A stretch of DNA of 64,000 nucleotides from Chachezhania antarctica (GCF_003646465.1 NZ_QZEX01000001.1:456235-520234), one strand, 5' to 3'; shown: positions 8,591 to 17,610, counted from the first letter of the stretch. The notes: generated from the sequence alone by a model not told the origin. A program made the numbers and translations.

Positions 8591-10007
8591 GGATGCCTCC
8601 CGCACCGGGTTTCAGCACCCAGGTGTCCTTCACCCCGCCGCCCTGGCTTGAATTCACCACCAGCGAGCCTTCCTGCAGCGCCACCCGCGTCAGACCGCCG
8701 GGCACCAGTTTCACCTCGGTACCCGAGATCACGAAGGGCCGCAGATCCACGTGCCGCGGCGCAAGCCCTTCGTCGACCAGCACCGGAGAGCTGGACAGCG
8801 AAAGCGTGGGCTGCGCGATGAAGCCTTCGGGGTTCTTCTTCAGCTTGTCGACGAACAGCTCCTGTTCGGCCTTCGTCGATTTCGGCCCGATCAGCATGCC
8901 GTAGCCGCCCGATCCGTGGACCTCTTTCACCACCAGATCGGCGATATTGTCGATCACGTAGGCGCAATCGTCCTTTTCCGAACAGCGCCATGTCGGCACG
9001 TTCTTCAGGATCGGCTCCTCGCCCAGGTAGAACCGGATCATGTCGGGGACGAAGACATAGGTCGCCTTGTCATCCGCCACGCCCGTGCCCGGCGCGTTCA
9101 CGATGGTCACGCCGCCGTTGCGGTAGGCCTCCATCAGGCCGGGAACGCCCAGCACCGATTCCGGGTTGAAGACGGTCGGATCGATGAAGGCATCGTCGAT
9201 CCGGCGGTAGATCACGTCGACCCGTTCGGGCCCCCGGATCGTCCGCATCCAGACGCGGTCGTTCTCGACATAAAGGTCCTGCCCTTCGACAAGCTCCACG
9301 CCCATCCGGTCGGCCAGGAAGGAATGTTCGTAGTAGGCCGAGTTGAAATAACCCGGTGTCAGGATCGCCAGCGTGGGTGCGCTATCGCACATGGGGGGCG
9401 CCACCGAGGCCATGGCATCGGCCAGCATCTCGGGGTAGTCGTCGATGGGACGGACCATTCCGTTATGAAACAGTGTCGGGAACATCCGCATCATCACTTC
9501 CCGGGTCTCGAGCATGTACGAGACACCCGAAGGTGTGCGGCAGTTGTCTTCCAGCACATAGAAATCTTCCGGACCCGTCCGGACGATATCGACGCCACTG
9601 ATATGGGCCCAGACATCCTTGGGCGGCGTCAGCCCCATCATCACCTTCTCGAAGGCGGGGTTGTTGTCGACAAGCTCCGGCGGAACGATCCCGGCTTTCA
9701 GGATCTCCCGCGGGCCGTAGACATCGGACATGAAGGCGTTCAGCGCCTTGCACCGTTGGATACAGCCGCGTTCGACGATGTCCCATTCCTTGGCGGTGAA
9801 GATCCGCGGGATCATGTCGAACGGGATCAGTCGTTCGGGGTCGCCACCTTCGCCGTACACGGCGAAAGTTATACCGACCTTGCGGAACAGGGCCTCGGCC
9901 TCGGATCTGCGAGTCATGAGCGCTTCTACGCCTTCTTCGGCGATCCAGCGTTCTATCTGCGCATATTCGGGGCGGGTGCCACTTTGCGAAATCATTTCGT
10001 TAAACAT
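8583..10007 (-). CDS. Circularly permuted ATP-grasp protein (DUF404/DUF407)
   Basis: A 474-residue ATP-grasp enzyme of the circularly permuted type 2 class. Recognisable parts are RLIPFDMIPRIF near the N-terminus, DFYVLEDNCRTPSGVSYMLE (listed by its key residues E-D-N and P-S-G), the TILTPGYFNSAYYEH stretch, VDVIYRRIDDAFIDP, and GGYGMLIGP plus SLSSSPVL near the C-terminus. ATP-grasp enzymes join a carboxylate to an amine or thiol, so peptide or amide ligation is likely; the actual substrate is not known. It is the first gene of the minus-strand Anbu transcript. The 114 bases between it and the divergent DUF2126 gene must hold both promoters. Confidence 0.9.
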   Translation of the reverse strand: MFNEMISQSGTRPEYAQIERWIAEEGVEALMTRRSEAEALFRKVGITFAVYGEGGDPERLIPFDMIPRIFTAKEWDIVERGCIQRCKALNAFMSDVYGPREILKAGIVPPELVDNNPAFEKVMMGLTPPKDVWAHISGVDIVRTGPEDFYVLEDNCRTPSGVSYMLETREVMMRMFPTLFHNGMVRPIDDYPEMLADAMASVAPPMCDSAPTLAILTPGYFNSAYYEHSFLADRMGVELVEGQDLYVENDRVWMRTIRGPERVDVIYRRIDDAFIDPTVFNPESVLGVPGLMEAYRNGGVTIVNAPGTGVADDKATYVFVPDMIRFYLGEEPILKNVPTWRCSEKDDCAYVIDNIADLVVKEVHGSGGYGMLIGPKSTKAEQELFVDKLKKNPEGFIAQPTLSLSSSPVLVDEGLAPRHVDLRPFVISGTEVKLVPGGLTRVALQEGSLVVNSSQGGGVKDTWVLKPGAGGIHA

Positions 10008-10121
10008 AAGTTGAAGCTAACAGAGCCTGCGGCTAGGGCAATAAGAACGGTCGCGGCAAACGAGAAGATCCGCCTATTATTCTGACCTGTCCAAGGTCGC
10101 CACGGAGATTGTGATCAAAGT

Positions 10122-13100
10122 ATGAGCATCGATGTCGCGCTGAACCACCGCACCCGCTACCGTTACGACCGCCTTGTGAACATGGCGCCGCACATCATCC
10201 GGCTCAGGCCAGCACCGCACACCCGAACCAAGATTCTCAGCTACTCCCAGAAGATCTCTCCGGCCGATCATTTCGTGAACTGGCAGCAGGATCCGTTCTC
10301 GAACTATCTCTCGCGTTTGGTGTTTCACAGCAAATCCGATCATCTTGAGGTTGAAATCGACGTCGTCGCCCGGCTTGAGGCGATCAACCCGTTTGACTTC
10401 TTCATGGACGAATCCGCGCAAGAGGCCGATTTCACCTACGACAAGGATTCCGCCGCCGATCTTGCCGCCTATACCAAGCGGCCGGAAATGACGCCCAGAT
10501 TCAAGGAGTTCGTCGCCGCCTCGCCCGCGCAGAAGGGCTCCACGATCGATTACATCGTGGCGCTGAACCAGTACGTTCAGGAGGCTGTCGGCTACATCGT
10601 ACGGATGGAGCCGGGCGTGCAGACCCCGGAAGAAACCCTGACCCGCGCGCTGGGATCGTGCCGTGATTCGGGCTGGCTGCTGGTCGAGATGCTGCGCGAA
10701 CTGGGCTACGCCGCGCGGTTCGTGTCGGGCTACCTGATCCAGCTGACCTCGGATGTGAAACCCATCGAAGGGCCGTCGGGCCCCGAAAAGGACTTCACCG
10801 ACCTGCACGCCTGGTGCGAAGTCTACCTGCCGGGCGCCGGTTGGGTCGGCCTTGATCCGACCTCGGGGCTGTTCGCGGGCGAAGGCCATATTCCGCTGGC
10901 CTGCACGCCGATGCCCAGTTCCGCTGCCCCCATTTCAGGCGCCGTCGACCCGTGCGAGGTCGAATTTGACTTCGAAATGAGCGTTCAGCGTCTGGCCGAA
11001 CCCCCCCGTTCGACCCGCCCGCTGGAGCCCGGCCACTGGACCAAGATCATGGCCGCGGGCCGCGCGGTGGATGCGATCCTGGACAAGAATGATGTCCGCC
11101 TGACCGTGGGGGGCGAGCCCACCTTCATCGCCGCCAATGACCGTGATGCCGATGAATGGACCATCGCCGCCGTTGGCCCGACGAAACGCGCCTATGCCGA
11201 CCGCCTGATCCGCCGCTTCCGCCAGCGCTTCGCGCCAGGTGGCGTGCTGCAATACGGGCAGGGCAAATGGTATCCCGGCGAACAGCTGCCCCGCTGGTCG
11301 TTCGAACTGCACTGGCGCGGCGATGGCGCGCCCTTGTGGAACAACACCGACCTGATCGCGCTGGAGGCCGACCCGAATCGTCGCCCCGCCGACGAAAAGG
11401 ACGCCGAGATCTTCACTCGCACCTTGTGCCACCGCCTGGGTGTGCCGGCGAACCACGCGATCCCGGCCTATGAAGACCCGGTCGAATTCTCCCTGCGGGA
11501 ACAGAACCTGCCCACGAACTCGACCCCGGAGACCAACAAGATCTCCGACCCCGAGATGCGCCGCCGCCTTGTGCGCGTGTTCGAAAAGGGTCTGGAAAAG
11601 CCCGTGGCCTTCGTCCTGCCGCTGCAGCAGGCGCAATCGGAAGCCGCTCCGCTGCACTGGCTGTCGGAACTCTGGCAGACCCGGCGCGGACGCCTCTACC
11701 TGATCCCCGGCGACAGTACGGCGGGCCTCCGCCTGCCGCTGGAATCCCTGCCGACCCTTCCGCCCGGCGTCTCGGCGATCCAGGCCGAACGCGATACGTT
11801 TACCTATCGCGGGCCGCTGCCGCACCGTTATGGCGCGCCGCCGGAATTCCAGACGGGCGAGCAGGCCGAAGCACGCCGCGAGTTCCTCGAAGAACTGCAA
11901 AAATCCCGCGATACGGGTAAGAAACCCCCCAAGGTCGAGGAATTCCTGAACGAACCCGAAGCCCCGCCGGAAGTGCCCGACGGCCCGATGGGCGGTCATG
12001 TCCGCACCGCGCTGTCGGTCGAACCGCGCGATGGCATCCTGAACGTCTTCCTGCCGCCGCTCTATTCCGCCGAAGGCTATCTTGGCCTTCTGAACGCGAT
12101 CGAGGACACGGCCACCGAAACTGGCCTTCAGGTTCATATCGAAGGCTACGCCCCGCCCAAGGATGCCCGCCTGAACGTGATCAAGGTCACGCCGGATCCC
12201 GGCGTGATCGAGGTCAACGTCCATCCTGCGTCGAACTGGACCGACCAGGTCCACATCATCGACGCGATCTATGAAGAGGCGCGCAATATCGGGCTCGATG
12301 CCTCCACCTTCCTGATCGACGGACGGGTGACCGGATCGGGCGGCGGCAACCACATCGTCATGGGCGGTACCACGCCGGGCGACAGCCCGTTCCTGCGCCG
12401 GCCGGACCTGCTCGCCTCGGTGATCCGGTTCTGGCAGAACCACCCGTCGCTCAGCTACCTCTTCTCCGGCCTCTTCGTCGGCCCCACCAGCCAGGCCCCG
12501 CGTCTGGACGAGGCGCGCCACGATTCGCTCTACGAGATGGAGCTTGCGCTCGAACAGCTGCCAGCGCCCCCCTCGGCACCTGCATGGCTCGTTGACCGCC
12601 TGTTCCGGAACCTGCTGGTCGACGTCACCGGCAACACCCACCGGGCCGAGATCTGCATCGACAAGCTCTACTCCCCCGACGGCCCCACAGGCCGGCTTGG
12701 CCTGATCGAATTCCGCGGGTTCGAAATGCCGCCCCATCCGCGCATGGCCTCGGCCCAGGCGTTGGTGCTGCGGGCCCTGATCGCGCGGTTCTGGGAGAAA
12801 CCCTACACCGAACCCCTGATCCGCTGGGGCACGAAGCTGCACGACACCTACCTGTTGCCGCATTTCGTGTGGGAGGATTTCAAGTCGGTGCTGGCGGACC
12901 TGGAAGGCAATCTCGGGATCGAATTCGATGCCGACTGGTTCCAGGCCCAGCTCGCCTTCCGCTTCCCCATCGTGGGCGAGACGGAAGTGGCCGGCGCCCA
13001 GATCGAACTGCGTAACGCCATCGAACCGTGGCCCACGCTGGGCGAAGAAGGCTCCATCGGCGGCACGACACGCTTCGTCGACAGCTCTATGGAACGCCTG

Positions 13101-13493
13101 CAGCTGACGATTCGCGATCTGCCCGAAGGGCTGGTGCCCACGGCCAACGGGGTCGAGATCCCGCTGACCAAGGTCGATGACAACACCCATGTCGCGGGCA
13201 TCAAGTTCCGCGCGTGGTGGCCCGCGCACTGCCTGCATCCGACGATCCCGCCGCATGCGCCCATCGTCATCGATCTGGTGGATCCGAAACTTGGCCGTTC
13301 GGTTGGCGGCTGCACCTACAAGGTGGCCCATAGCGGGGGACGGGCACATGAAACGCGCCCGGTGAACGAACTTGAAGCGGAAGGCCGCCGCCTTGCCCGC
13401 TTCGACCACAGCCATACGCCGGGTCCGCTGGCCATCCGCAAGGTCACAAGAAGCACGGAGTTCCCGATCACGCTGGACATGCGCCGCGCCTGA
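10122..13493 (+). CDS. Transglutaminase-like / DUF2126 fusion protein
   Basis: An 1123-residue protein. Residues 1-85 are the bacterial transglutaminase N-terminal beta domain (YRYDRLVNMAPHIIRLRP), and 165-250 the transglutaminase core with the full triad: Cys180 in GSCRDSGW, His229 in DLHAWCEVYLPG and Asp245 in GLDPTSG. The remaining 850 residues are DUF2126, with a conserved GGEPTF motif early in it and DGRVTGSGGGNHIVMGG further on. DUF2126 has been likened to glutamine-synthetase/ATP-grasp-type ligases. Such proteins are expected to hydrolyse or form isopeptide bonds. It is divergent from the ATP-grasp/alpha-E/Anbu operon and completes the module. No signal peptide, so cytoplasmic. Confidence 0.9.
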   Translation: MSIDVALNHRTRYRYDRLVNMAPHIIRLRPAPHTRTKILSYSQKISPADHFVNWQQDPFSNYLSRLVFHSKSDHLEVEIDVVARLEAINPFDFFMDESAQEADFTYDKDSAADLAAYTKRPEMTPRFKEFVAASPAQKGSTIDYIVALNQYVQEAVGYIVRMEPGVQTPEETLTRALGSCRDSGWLLVEMLRELGYAARFVSGYLIQLTSDVKPIEGPSGPEKDFTDLHAWCEVYLPGAGWVGLDPTSGLFAGEGHIPLACTPMPSSAAPISGAVDPCEVEFDFEMSVQRLAEPPRSTRPLEPGHWTKIMAAGRAVDAILDKNDVRLTVGGEPTFIAANDRDADEWTIAAVGPTKRAYADRLIRRFRQRFAPGGVLQYGQGKWYPGEQLPRWSFELHWRGDGAPLWNNTDLIALEADPNRRPADEKDAEIFTRTLCHRLGVPANHAIPAYEDPVEFSLREQNLPTNSTPETNKISDPEMRRRLVRVFEKGLEKPVAFVLPLQQAQSEAAPLHWLSELWQTRRGRLYLIPGDSTAGLRLPLESLPTLPPGVSAIQAERDTFTYRGPLPHRYGAPPEFQTGEQAEARREFLEELQKSRDTGKKPPKVEEFLNEPEAPPEVPDGPMGGHVRTALSVEPRDGILNVFLPPLYSAEGYLGLLNAIEDTATETGLQVHIEGYAPPKDARLNVIKVTPDPGVIEVNVHPASNWTDQVHIIDAIYEEARNIGLDASTFLIDGRVTGSGGGNHIVMGGTTPGDSPFLRRPDLLASVIRFWQNHPSLSYLFSGLFVGPTSQAPRLDEARHDSLYEMELALEQLPAPPSAPAWLVDRLFRNLLVDVTGNTHRAEICIDKLYSPDGPTGRLGLIEFRGFEMPPHPRMASAQALVLRALIARFWEKPYTEPLIRWGTKLHDTYLLPHFVWEDFKSVLADLEGNLGIEFDADWFQAQLAFRFPIVGETEVAGAQIELRNAIEPWPTLGEEGSIGGTTRFVDSSMERLQLTIRDLPEGLVPTANGVEIPLTKVDDNTHVAGIKFRAWWPAHCLHPTIPPHAPIVIDLVDPKLGRSVGGCTYKVAHSGGRAHETRPVNELEAEGRRLARFDHSHTPGPLAIRKVTRSTEFPITLDMRRA

Positions 13494-13514
13494 ACAGGGC
13501 GGCGCGCGCCGGGG

Positions 13515-13587
13515 GCTTCTTCTCTTCCGAAATACTCCGGGGAAGCCCGCCCCCCGGGGCGGGCGCGGGGCAGAGCCCCGTCCGCGG
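13515..13587. repeat. Intergenic AAATACTCC-type palindromic repeat, copy 1
   Basis: CTTCTCTTCCGAAATACTCC is followed by two GC-rich hairpins (a GCCCGCCCCC/GGGGCGGGC arm pair and GGGGCAGAGCCCC). The same combination recurs at 29423, 36302 and 39595. It lies between the convergent DUF2126 and hemP genes and may end transcription from both sides, although there is no clear T run. Confidence 0.75.
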
Positions 13588-13596
13588 TGGCCCGCG

Positions 13597-13764
13597 TTAC
13601 TTTGTCAGGATCAGCTTTCCCGCGCGGGTGATGCGCAGGATGTAGGTCTGATCGCCCAGCTGGATATGCGCCAGCTTGCTGGGGCCGACGAGGTCCTCGG
13701 CATGGTGCACCGGGGGAACGGCGGCATCGGATTCGGTATGGTTCACGGTGGTCATCATGGTCAT
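13597..13764 (-). CDS. hemP: HemP-family hemin uptake protein
   Basis: A 55-residue protein. Its C-terminal half, HIQLGDQTYILRITRAGKLILTK (residues 33-55 by position), matches the HemP family, where an LRITR-GKLILTK ending is diagnostic. HemP proteins accompany haem uptake systems and, in some proteobacteria, activate transcription of haem receptor genes; the biochemical role in this organism is not shown. Here no receptor or hmu transporter gene is nearby. I start at the first ATG (13764), which overlaps the stop of the upstream small ORF by four bases, so the two are probably coupled. No convincing Fur or Irr operator was recognised upstream. Confidence 0.85.
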   Translation of the reverse strand: MTMMTTVNHTESDAAVPPVHHAEDLVGPSKLAHIQLGDQTYILRITRAGKLILTK

Positions 13765-13946
13765 GGCTGATCTGCCTCTTCTCGTGCGCTCAAAACGTCG
13801 CAGAGCCACGGGACGCAATCCCATTCCCGGCCGTGTTGCCCCAGAAGATCCATCAGTGCGCGCAGATCCGGACAGATCGTCCGGTCCGCCCGCAAGGACG
13901 GAACACGTGCCAGGGTAGGGGAGACGGGGGCGTCGGATACCCGCAT
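13761..13946 (-). CDS. Small hypothetical protein coupled to hemP
   Basis: A 61-residue ORF of unknown function. It has a helical segment CPDLRALMDLLGQHG and a Trp/Cys-containing tail (EWDCVPWLCDVLSAREE). Its TGA overlaps the hemP ATG (ATGA), the arrangement expected of a coupled pair. I recognise no family. It could also be a non-functional reading frame in the hemP leader; the overlap and the haem-relevant Cys and Trp residues favour a real gene. Confidence 0.45.
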   Translation of the reverse strand: MRVSDAPVSPTLARVPSLRADRTICPDLRALMDLLGQHGREWDCVPWLCDVLSAREEADQP

Positions 13947-14110
13947 AACTGCTCTCCGAATGAATGCCGGGCTGCCCGAATGCCTGTGAGGCCAAGGGTG
14001 GCTAAGCGGATATCCAATTCCTGACTGAAAAGATCGGGTAAGTCAATCGCGCGGTTCGGCTTCATGCAAGGGTCCGTCCGCAAACCGTTTCTGTCGGGCA
14101 GACCCGCGGA

Positions 14111-15697
14111 TCAGATGAACAGGAAGTCACCGTCGTTCAGCGTTGCAGGCCTCACGTCGTCCAGTTTCACGACAGCATCCTCCCCGAAGCGGAGCAGCGC
14201 GGTGCCGCTGCGGCCCGAGACCGCAACGTCACCCACGCCGGACAGCCCGACGAAGACAAGCTTGTCGGTCCCCGCCTTGAAGTCGGTGACGCGGTCGCGG
14301 CCCGCATCCCGTTCGAAGACGAACAGGTCCACCCCGCCGCCGCCGGTATAGATGTCATCGCCCTGACTGTCGGCCAGCCGATCGTCTCCGCGCCCGCCCT
14401 TCAGCCGGTCATTTCCCCAGGCGCCGTTCAGACGGTTGTCGCCCTTGTTGCCCGCGATCAGGTTGTCCTGCGAATTGCCAATGCCATCCAGATCACGTTT
14501 GCCCCGCAGGCGCAGATCCTCAAGATCCTGACCGTGGTCGCGCAGGGTGAACGAAACACGCGACCGCACCGTGTCGTGTCCCTCGCCGCCGCCTTCGAAG
14601 ATCCTGTCGCCGATCTGGCCCACGACATAGACATCGTCGCCCATCCCGCCCGACATGCTGTCGTCGCCGCGTTGCCCGGCCAGCAGATCGTCCCCACCGC
14701 GACCGCGAATCGTATCGTCGCCCCGGCCGCCTTTCAGCCTGTTATTGCCGCCATTGCCGATCAGCGCGTTGTCCTGCGCATTGCCGAACCCGTTCAGGTT
14801 CCGGGACCCGCCCAGCATCAGCGTCTCGACATTCTGCCCCCCCTTGCGCAGCGAGAACGAAACCGAGGCGATGACGGTATCCTGCCCTTCGCCCGCCTGT
14901 TCGGCGGCGTGGTCGTTCCTGCGATCGACATGGTAGACATCGTTCCCCGTGCCGCCCGCCATCCGCGCGGCCACGCCGTCAGGTCCCAGAAGATCGTCGC
15001 GCTTGGTGCCGGGGCCCGGTGCGACCGGGGGCGTGGCGCGATGGGCTTCGATCAGGCTGTCCAGACCGGCCGAGGCAAGAAGCGCCTTCATCACCGGGGA
15101 ATAGTGAAGCTCATCCGTGAACATGTGGGCGGATGTCAGGCCGACATTGCGTGCAATCGCATCGGGCGACACCAGCGATACGGCGGGATCTTCCGCCGCC
15201 AATTCGGCCTGCGCGGCCCGCACATTGTCCCATTGCGCGCGGTCTGCCCGGCCGGCTAGCTCGCCCGACAGTTTCACGACGGCGATCGGCATGTCCTGCG
15301 CTGGCTTAACTTCGTGGCCGAACCGGTCGAACAGCATGGACAGCATGATCTTGTAGGACGACGCATCGACCCAGTCGAACGTGTCGGCTTCTCCCTGAAC
15401 CCATATCAGCCCGCGCAGGTCCCCGCCGGGAACCTTTTTCAGGGCGGCCGCAGTATCCTTGATCAATTGGCGTGGCAATTCCGACGGCGTCGCCCAGTCC
15501 GGGCCACCGTCGCGGGACAGCAGTTGGGCGCCGCCCACCGCAACCGTCACCAACTGATAGCCGCCGGCGCCGTATTTCGCGGTCAGCTTCGCCTCGAACG
15601 GCGCGCGGAGCCCCTTCGCATTGCTTTGCCCGGCCAGAATGTAGATCGGAGTGCCCATGAAACCGCCCTGAATCGTCGGCGCCGATCCTGCGGGCAT
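14111..15697 (-). CDS. Secreted SASA-type esterase with RTX repeats
   Basis: A 528-residue protein. Residues 15-230 match the sialate O-acetylesterase / carbohydrate esterase 6-like fold: ILAGQSNAKG carries the nucleophile Ser, LIWVQGEADT the Gln-Gly-Glu motif and DELHYS the catalytic Asp-His. From about residue 250 there are RTX (haemolysin-type calcium-binding) repeats such as GGRGDDTIRGRGGDDLLAG and GGRGDDRLADSQGDDIYTG, ending in a hydrophobic DGDFLFI tail typical of type I secretion substrates. There is no signal peptide. It likely deacetylates an extracellular polysaccharide. The start is uncertain: ATG at 15658 (AGGGCGG before it, fold begins at once) is as good as 15697. No type I transporter is in the window. 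Confidence 0.85.
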   Translation of the reverse strand: MPAGSAPTIQGGFMGTPIYILAGQSNAKGLRAPFEAKLTAKYGAGGYQLVTVAVGGAQLLSRDGGPDWATPSELPRQLIKDTAAALKKVPGGDLRGLIWVQGEADTFDWVDASSYKIMLSMLFDRFGHEVKPAQDMPIAVVKLSGELAGRADRAQWDNVRAAQAELAAEDPAVSLVSPDAIARNVGLTSAHMFTDELHYSPVMKALLASAGLDSLIEAHRATPPVAPGPGTKRDDLLGPDGVAARMAGGTGNDVYHVDRRNDHAAEQAGEGQDTVIASVSFSLRKGGQNVETLMLGGSRNLNGFGNAQDNALIGNGGNNRLKGGRGDDTIRGRGGDDLLAGQRGDDSMSGGMGDDVYVVGQIGDRIFEGGGEGHDTVRSRVSFTLRDHGQDLEDLRLRGKRDLDGIGNSQDNLIAGNKGDNRLNGAWGNDRLKGGRGDDRLADSQGDDIYTGGGGVDLFVFERDAGRDRVTDFKAGTDKLVFVGLSGVGDVAVSGRSGTALLRFGEDAVVKLDDVRPATLNDGDFLFI

Positions 15698-15742
15698 CTT
15701 GGTTCACGCGGGCTTAAGATTCGGGGTGGCGTCTCATCAATT

Positions 15743-16558
15743 TTATCGGCTGAGTACCTTGGTCATCTCCCCGGTCAGCAACGAAAGCTGTTGCCGCCCG
15801 TACTCCGCGTTGGCGTGAAAGACATCATGGGCCACATGCTCGCCATCGCCCAGCAGCCGCTGGGAGCCGCGCATGAACGCCGCATCGGTCAGGAAACCGT
15901 CGCGGATCGTATCGAGCGGTCGGGGGACAAGGTGCACCCTGTCGAACTGCCCGGCATAGCGCGTCAACGCCTCGTCCAAAAGCTGCGCCAGCGCCGGGCC
16001 ATCGCCGCGGGAATGGAGATGCTGAAGCGAGGCTGTGCCCTCTCCGGTGCTGTCCAGCGCATCGGCCGACGGGTGGGGCTGGGGAACGATAAGGATTGGC
16101 AAATCCGACGCTTCGCGGACCAGAGCGATCAACCGGTGCAGCGCCATATCTTCGGCCCGGGCGGCAAGGGCAGCCAAAGCGGCAGGGCGCGAGATCGGGG
16201 TCAGGTCGGCCGGGCGGCGCCGCGCATCGAGCTGCGCCGATACCGTTTCGGCCGATGGCCAGCCCGCAATGGTGTGGGGCCGCATCAGCAGCGCGGCGAA
16301 GCGGATCGCCAGCGTCATCCCCACCATGACCACTGTATCGCATGCGGCAAGGTCAAGCTCGCGGGCGAGTCCGGCACGGTCAAGGAAACGGATCAGGTCG
16401 GGGTCTTCTGCCACCAGCCTTGTGCCCTCGCGCCGCAGCCTGTCCGGGCCGGGGCCAGTCTGTACGAGACACGAAAGCTCAAGCCCTTCCGGCGCGGCGC
16501 TTTCCACCGCCTGGATCAGCATGCCGGCATGGGAATTGCCCAGAAGTCCGATCCGCAT
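15743..16558 (-). CDS. SGNH-like protein next to GSCFA gene
   Basis: A 271-residue protein I cannot assign to a named family. It begins MRIGLLGNSHAGML, where GNSH sits where SGNH hydrolases carry their block I GDS, and it ends with HDVFHANAEYG, which resembles the block V Asp-x-x-His. An acyl- or acetylesterase fold is therefore plausible, but the middle blocks are not obvious. I start it at the ATG at 16558, which overlaps the stop of the GSCFA gene (TGATG); the longer start at 16600 would run far into that gene. The tight coupling to the GSCFA gene suggests the two proteins work together on a glycan. Confidence 0.75.
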   Translation of the reverse strand: MRIGLLGNSHAGMLIQAVESAAPEGLELSCLVQTGPGPDRLRREGTRLVAEDPDLIRFLDRAGLARELDLAACDTVVMVGMTLAIRFAALLMRPHTIAGWPSAETVSAQLDARRRPADLTPISRPAALAALAARAEDMALHRLIALVREASDLPILIVPQPHPSADALDSTGEGTASLQHLHSRGDGPALAQLLDEALTRYAGQFDRVHLVPRPLDTIRDGFLTDAAFMRGSQRLLGDGEHVAHDVFHANAEYGRQQLSLLTGEMTKVLSR

Positions 16559-17610
16559 CAACCGCGTCCCGCAAAGGCGTCGAGCAAGGCATCCTCGCAA
16601 ATCGCTATGGCGTCGTCTTCGTCCTGTCCCGGCAGGATCGCAGGGGCCGCGCCCGACATCTCGGGCAGCGTCAGCCCGTAGGCGGCGAAGAAGACCTTCA
16701 TCACCTCTGCGACCGCGGAGGCGGTGACATCACGCAGGTTGCTTTTGTACCGGTCAGCGCCGAACGGCGTGCCGGCGATGATCTCGTAGGCCGGGAAGTA
16801 ATCGACGCCCGTGTCTTCCGCCGCGATCTCCCCGGCGACGGCGCGAAGGACCGACTTCGAATAGGTCGTGGCCGACAGCACATGGCCGCCGCTGGCCGTG
16901 GCGGTCAGCGGCACCGGTGACACGGTCAGGATCACCTTCAGGTCGGGATTGTCGACGCGCATCAGGTCGATGGCGGCTTTCAGATCGGCCTTCACGTCCG
17001 AAAAGCCGAAATTCACGAACTGGTGGCGCGCGGGATCGAAACGGCCCGCGATGATTCCGGGCGGCGACGGGTAGGCATGGCCGCTGGTCGCATCGACCCA
17101 TGCCTCGGTCAGGCCAAGGGTGAAGACGATAACCTGCGACCGCCGGAACAGCCGCCTTACCTGCCGCAGATGGGCCCGGCGGTGAAACAGCACCTCCTCG
17201 ACGCTCGCCAGTCCTTCTGGTTCGACCCCGGGGCGCAGCGCATCGTACCGGCGCCCGTCCCGGTCCCACACCGCGTTCGCGTCGGTGCGATCGTCCATGC
17301 AATCTTCGATCATCAGCCGCAACTGCCGGGCGGTGTAGATGTTGCCATAACGGGCCGAGAACAGCCCGTACCCGAACCGCCGCGCAACGTCTGGCGTCAT
17401 GCCGGGGGGCGCGGGTTCGACATCCATCACTTGCAGTTCGGACGCCTCAAGCCACGGCCGCACGTTCTGGGCAAAGCAACTGCCCGCCGTCGCCACTTTC
17501 GTTCCGGCGGGCAGGGGGAAGGCGGGGTCGTGAAGATCGGCCATGCGGAAATCCGCCGTCTCGCGGCAGGACTTCCAGAACGCCTTGGGGGGCAGGTTGG
17601 CATAGGGCAT
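16558..17610 (-). CDS. GSCFA domain protein
   Basis: A 350-residue GSCFA-family protein (PF08885 type). The naming motif GSCFA is at residues 43-47, in VATAGSCFAQNV. TLGLTEAW and LTVSPVPLTAT further on are the other conserved blocks, and the last third carries DYFPAYEII with the catalytic-type Asp-Tyr region. GSCFA proteins are distant SGNH hydrolase relatives, often found in polysaccharide and capsule loci, with no settled reaction. ATG at 17610 has GGAGC about 8 bases upstream; the longer start at 17688 adds a Cys-rich stretch unlike the family. It is the first gene of a two-gene unit with the SGNH-like gene, and is divergent from rnd. Confidence 0.85.
   Translation of the reverse strand: MPYANLPPKAFWKSCRETADFRMADLHDPAFPLPAGTKVATAGSCFAQNVRPWLEASELQVMDVEPAPPGMTPDVARRFGYGLFSARYGNIYTARQLRLMIEDCMDDRTDANAVWDRDGRRYDALRPGVEPEGLASVEEVLFHRRAHLRQVRRLFRRSQVIVFTLGLTEAWVDATSGHAYPSPPGIIAGRFDPARHQFVNFGFSDVKADLKAAIDLMRVDNPDLKVILTVSPVPLTATASGGHVLSATTYSKSVLRAVAGEIAAEDTGVDYFPAYEIIAGTPFGADRYKSNLRDVTASAVAEVMKVFFAAYGLTLPEMSGAAPAILPGQDEDDAIAICEDALLDAFAGRG

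Noticed and set aside
10935..13415. 826-codon open frame on the minus strand
   Set aside because: It is antisense to the DUF2126 gene and its composition is that of a reverse frame; no motif.
13853..14083. 76-codon minus-strand frame upstream of hemP
   Set aside because: It overlaps the better-placed 61-codon ORF in another frame, lacks a ribosome-binding site and shows no motif.
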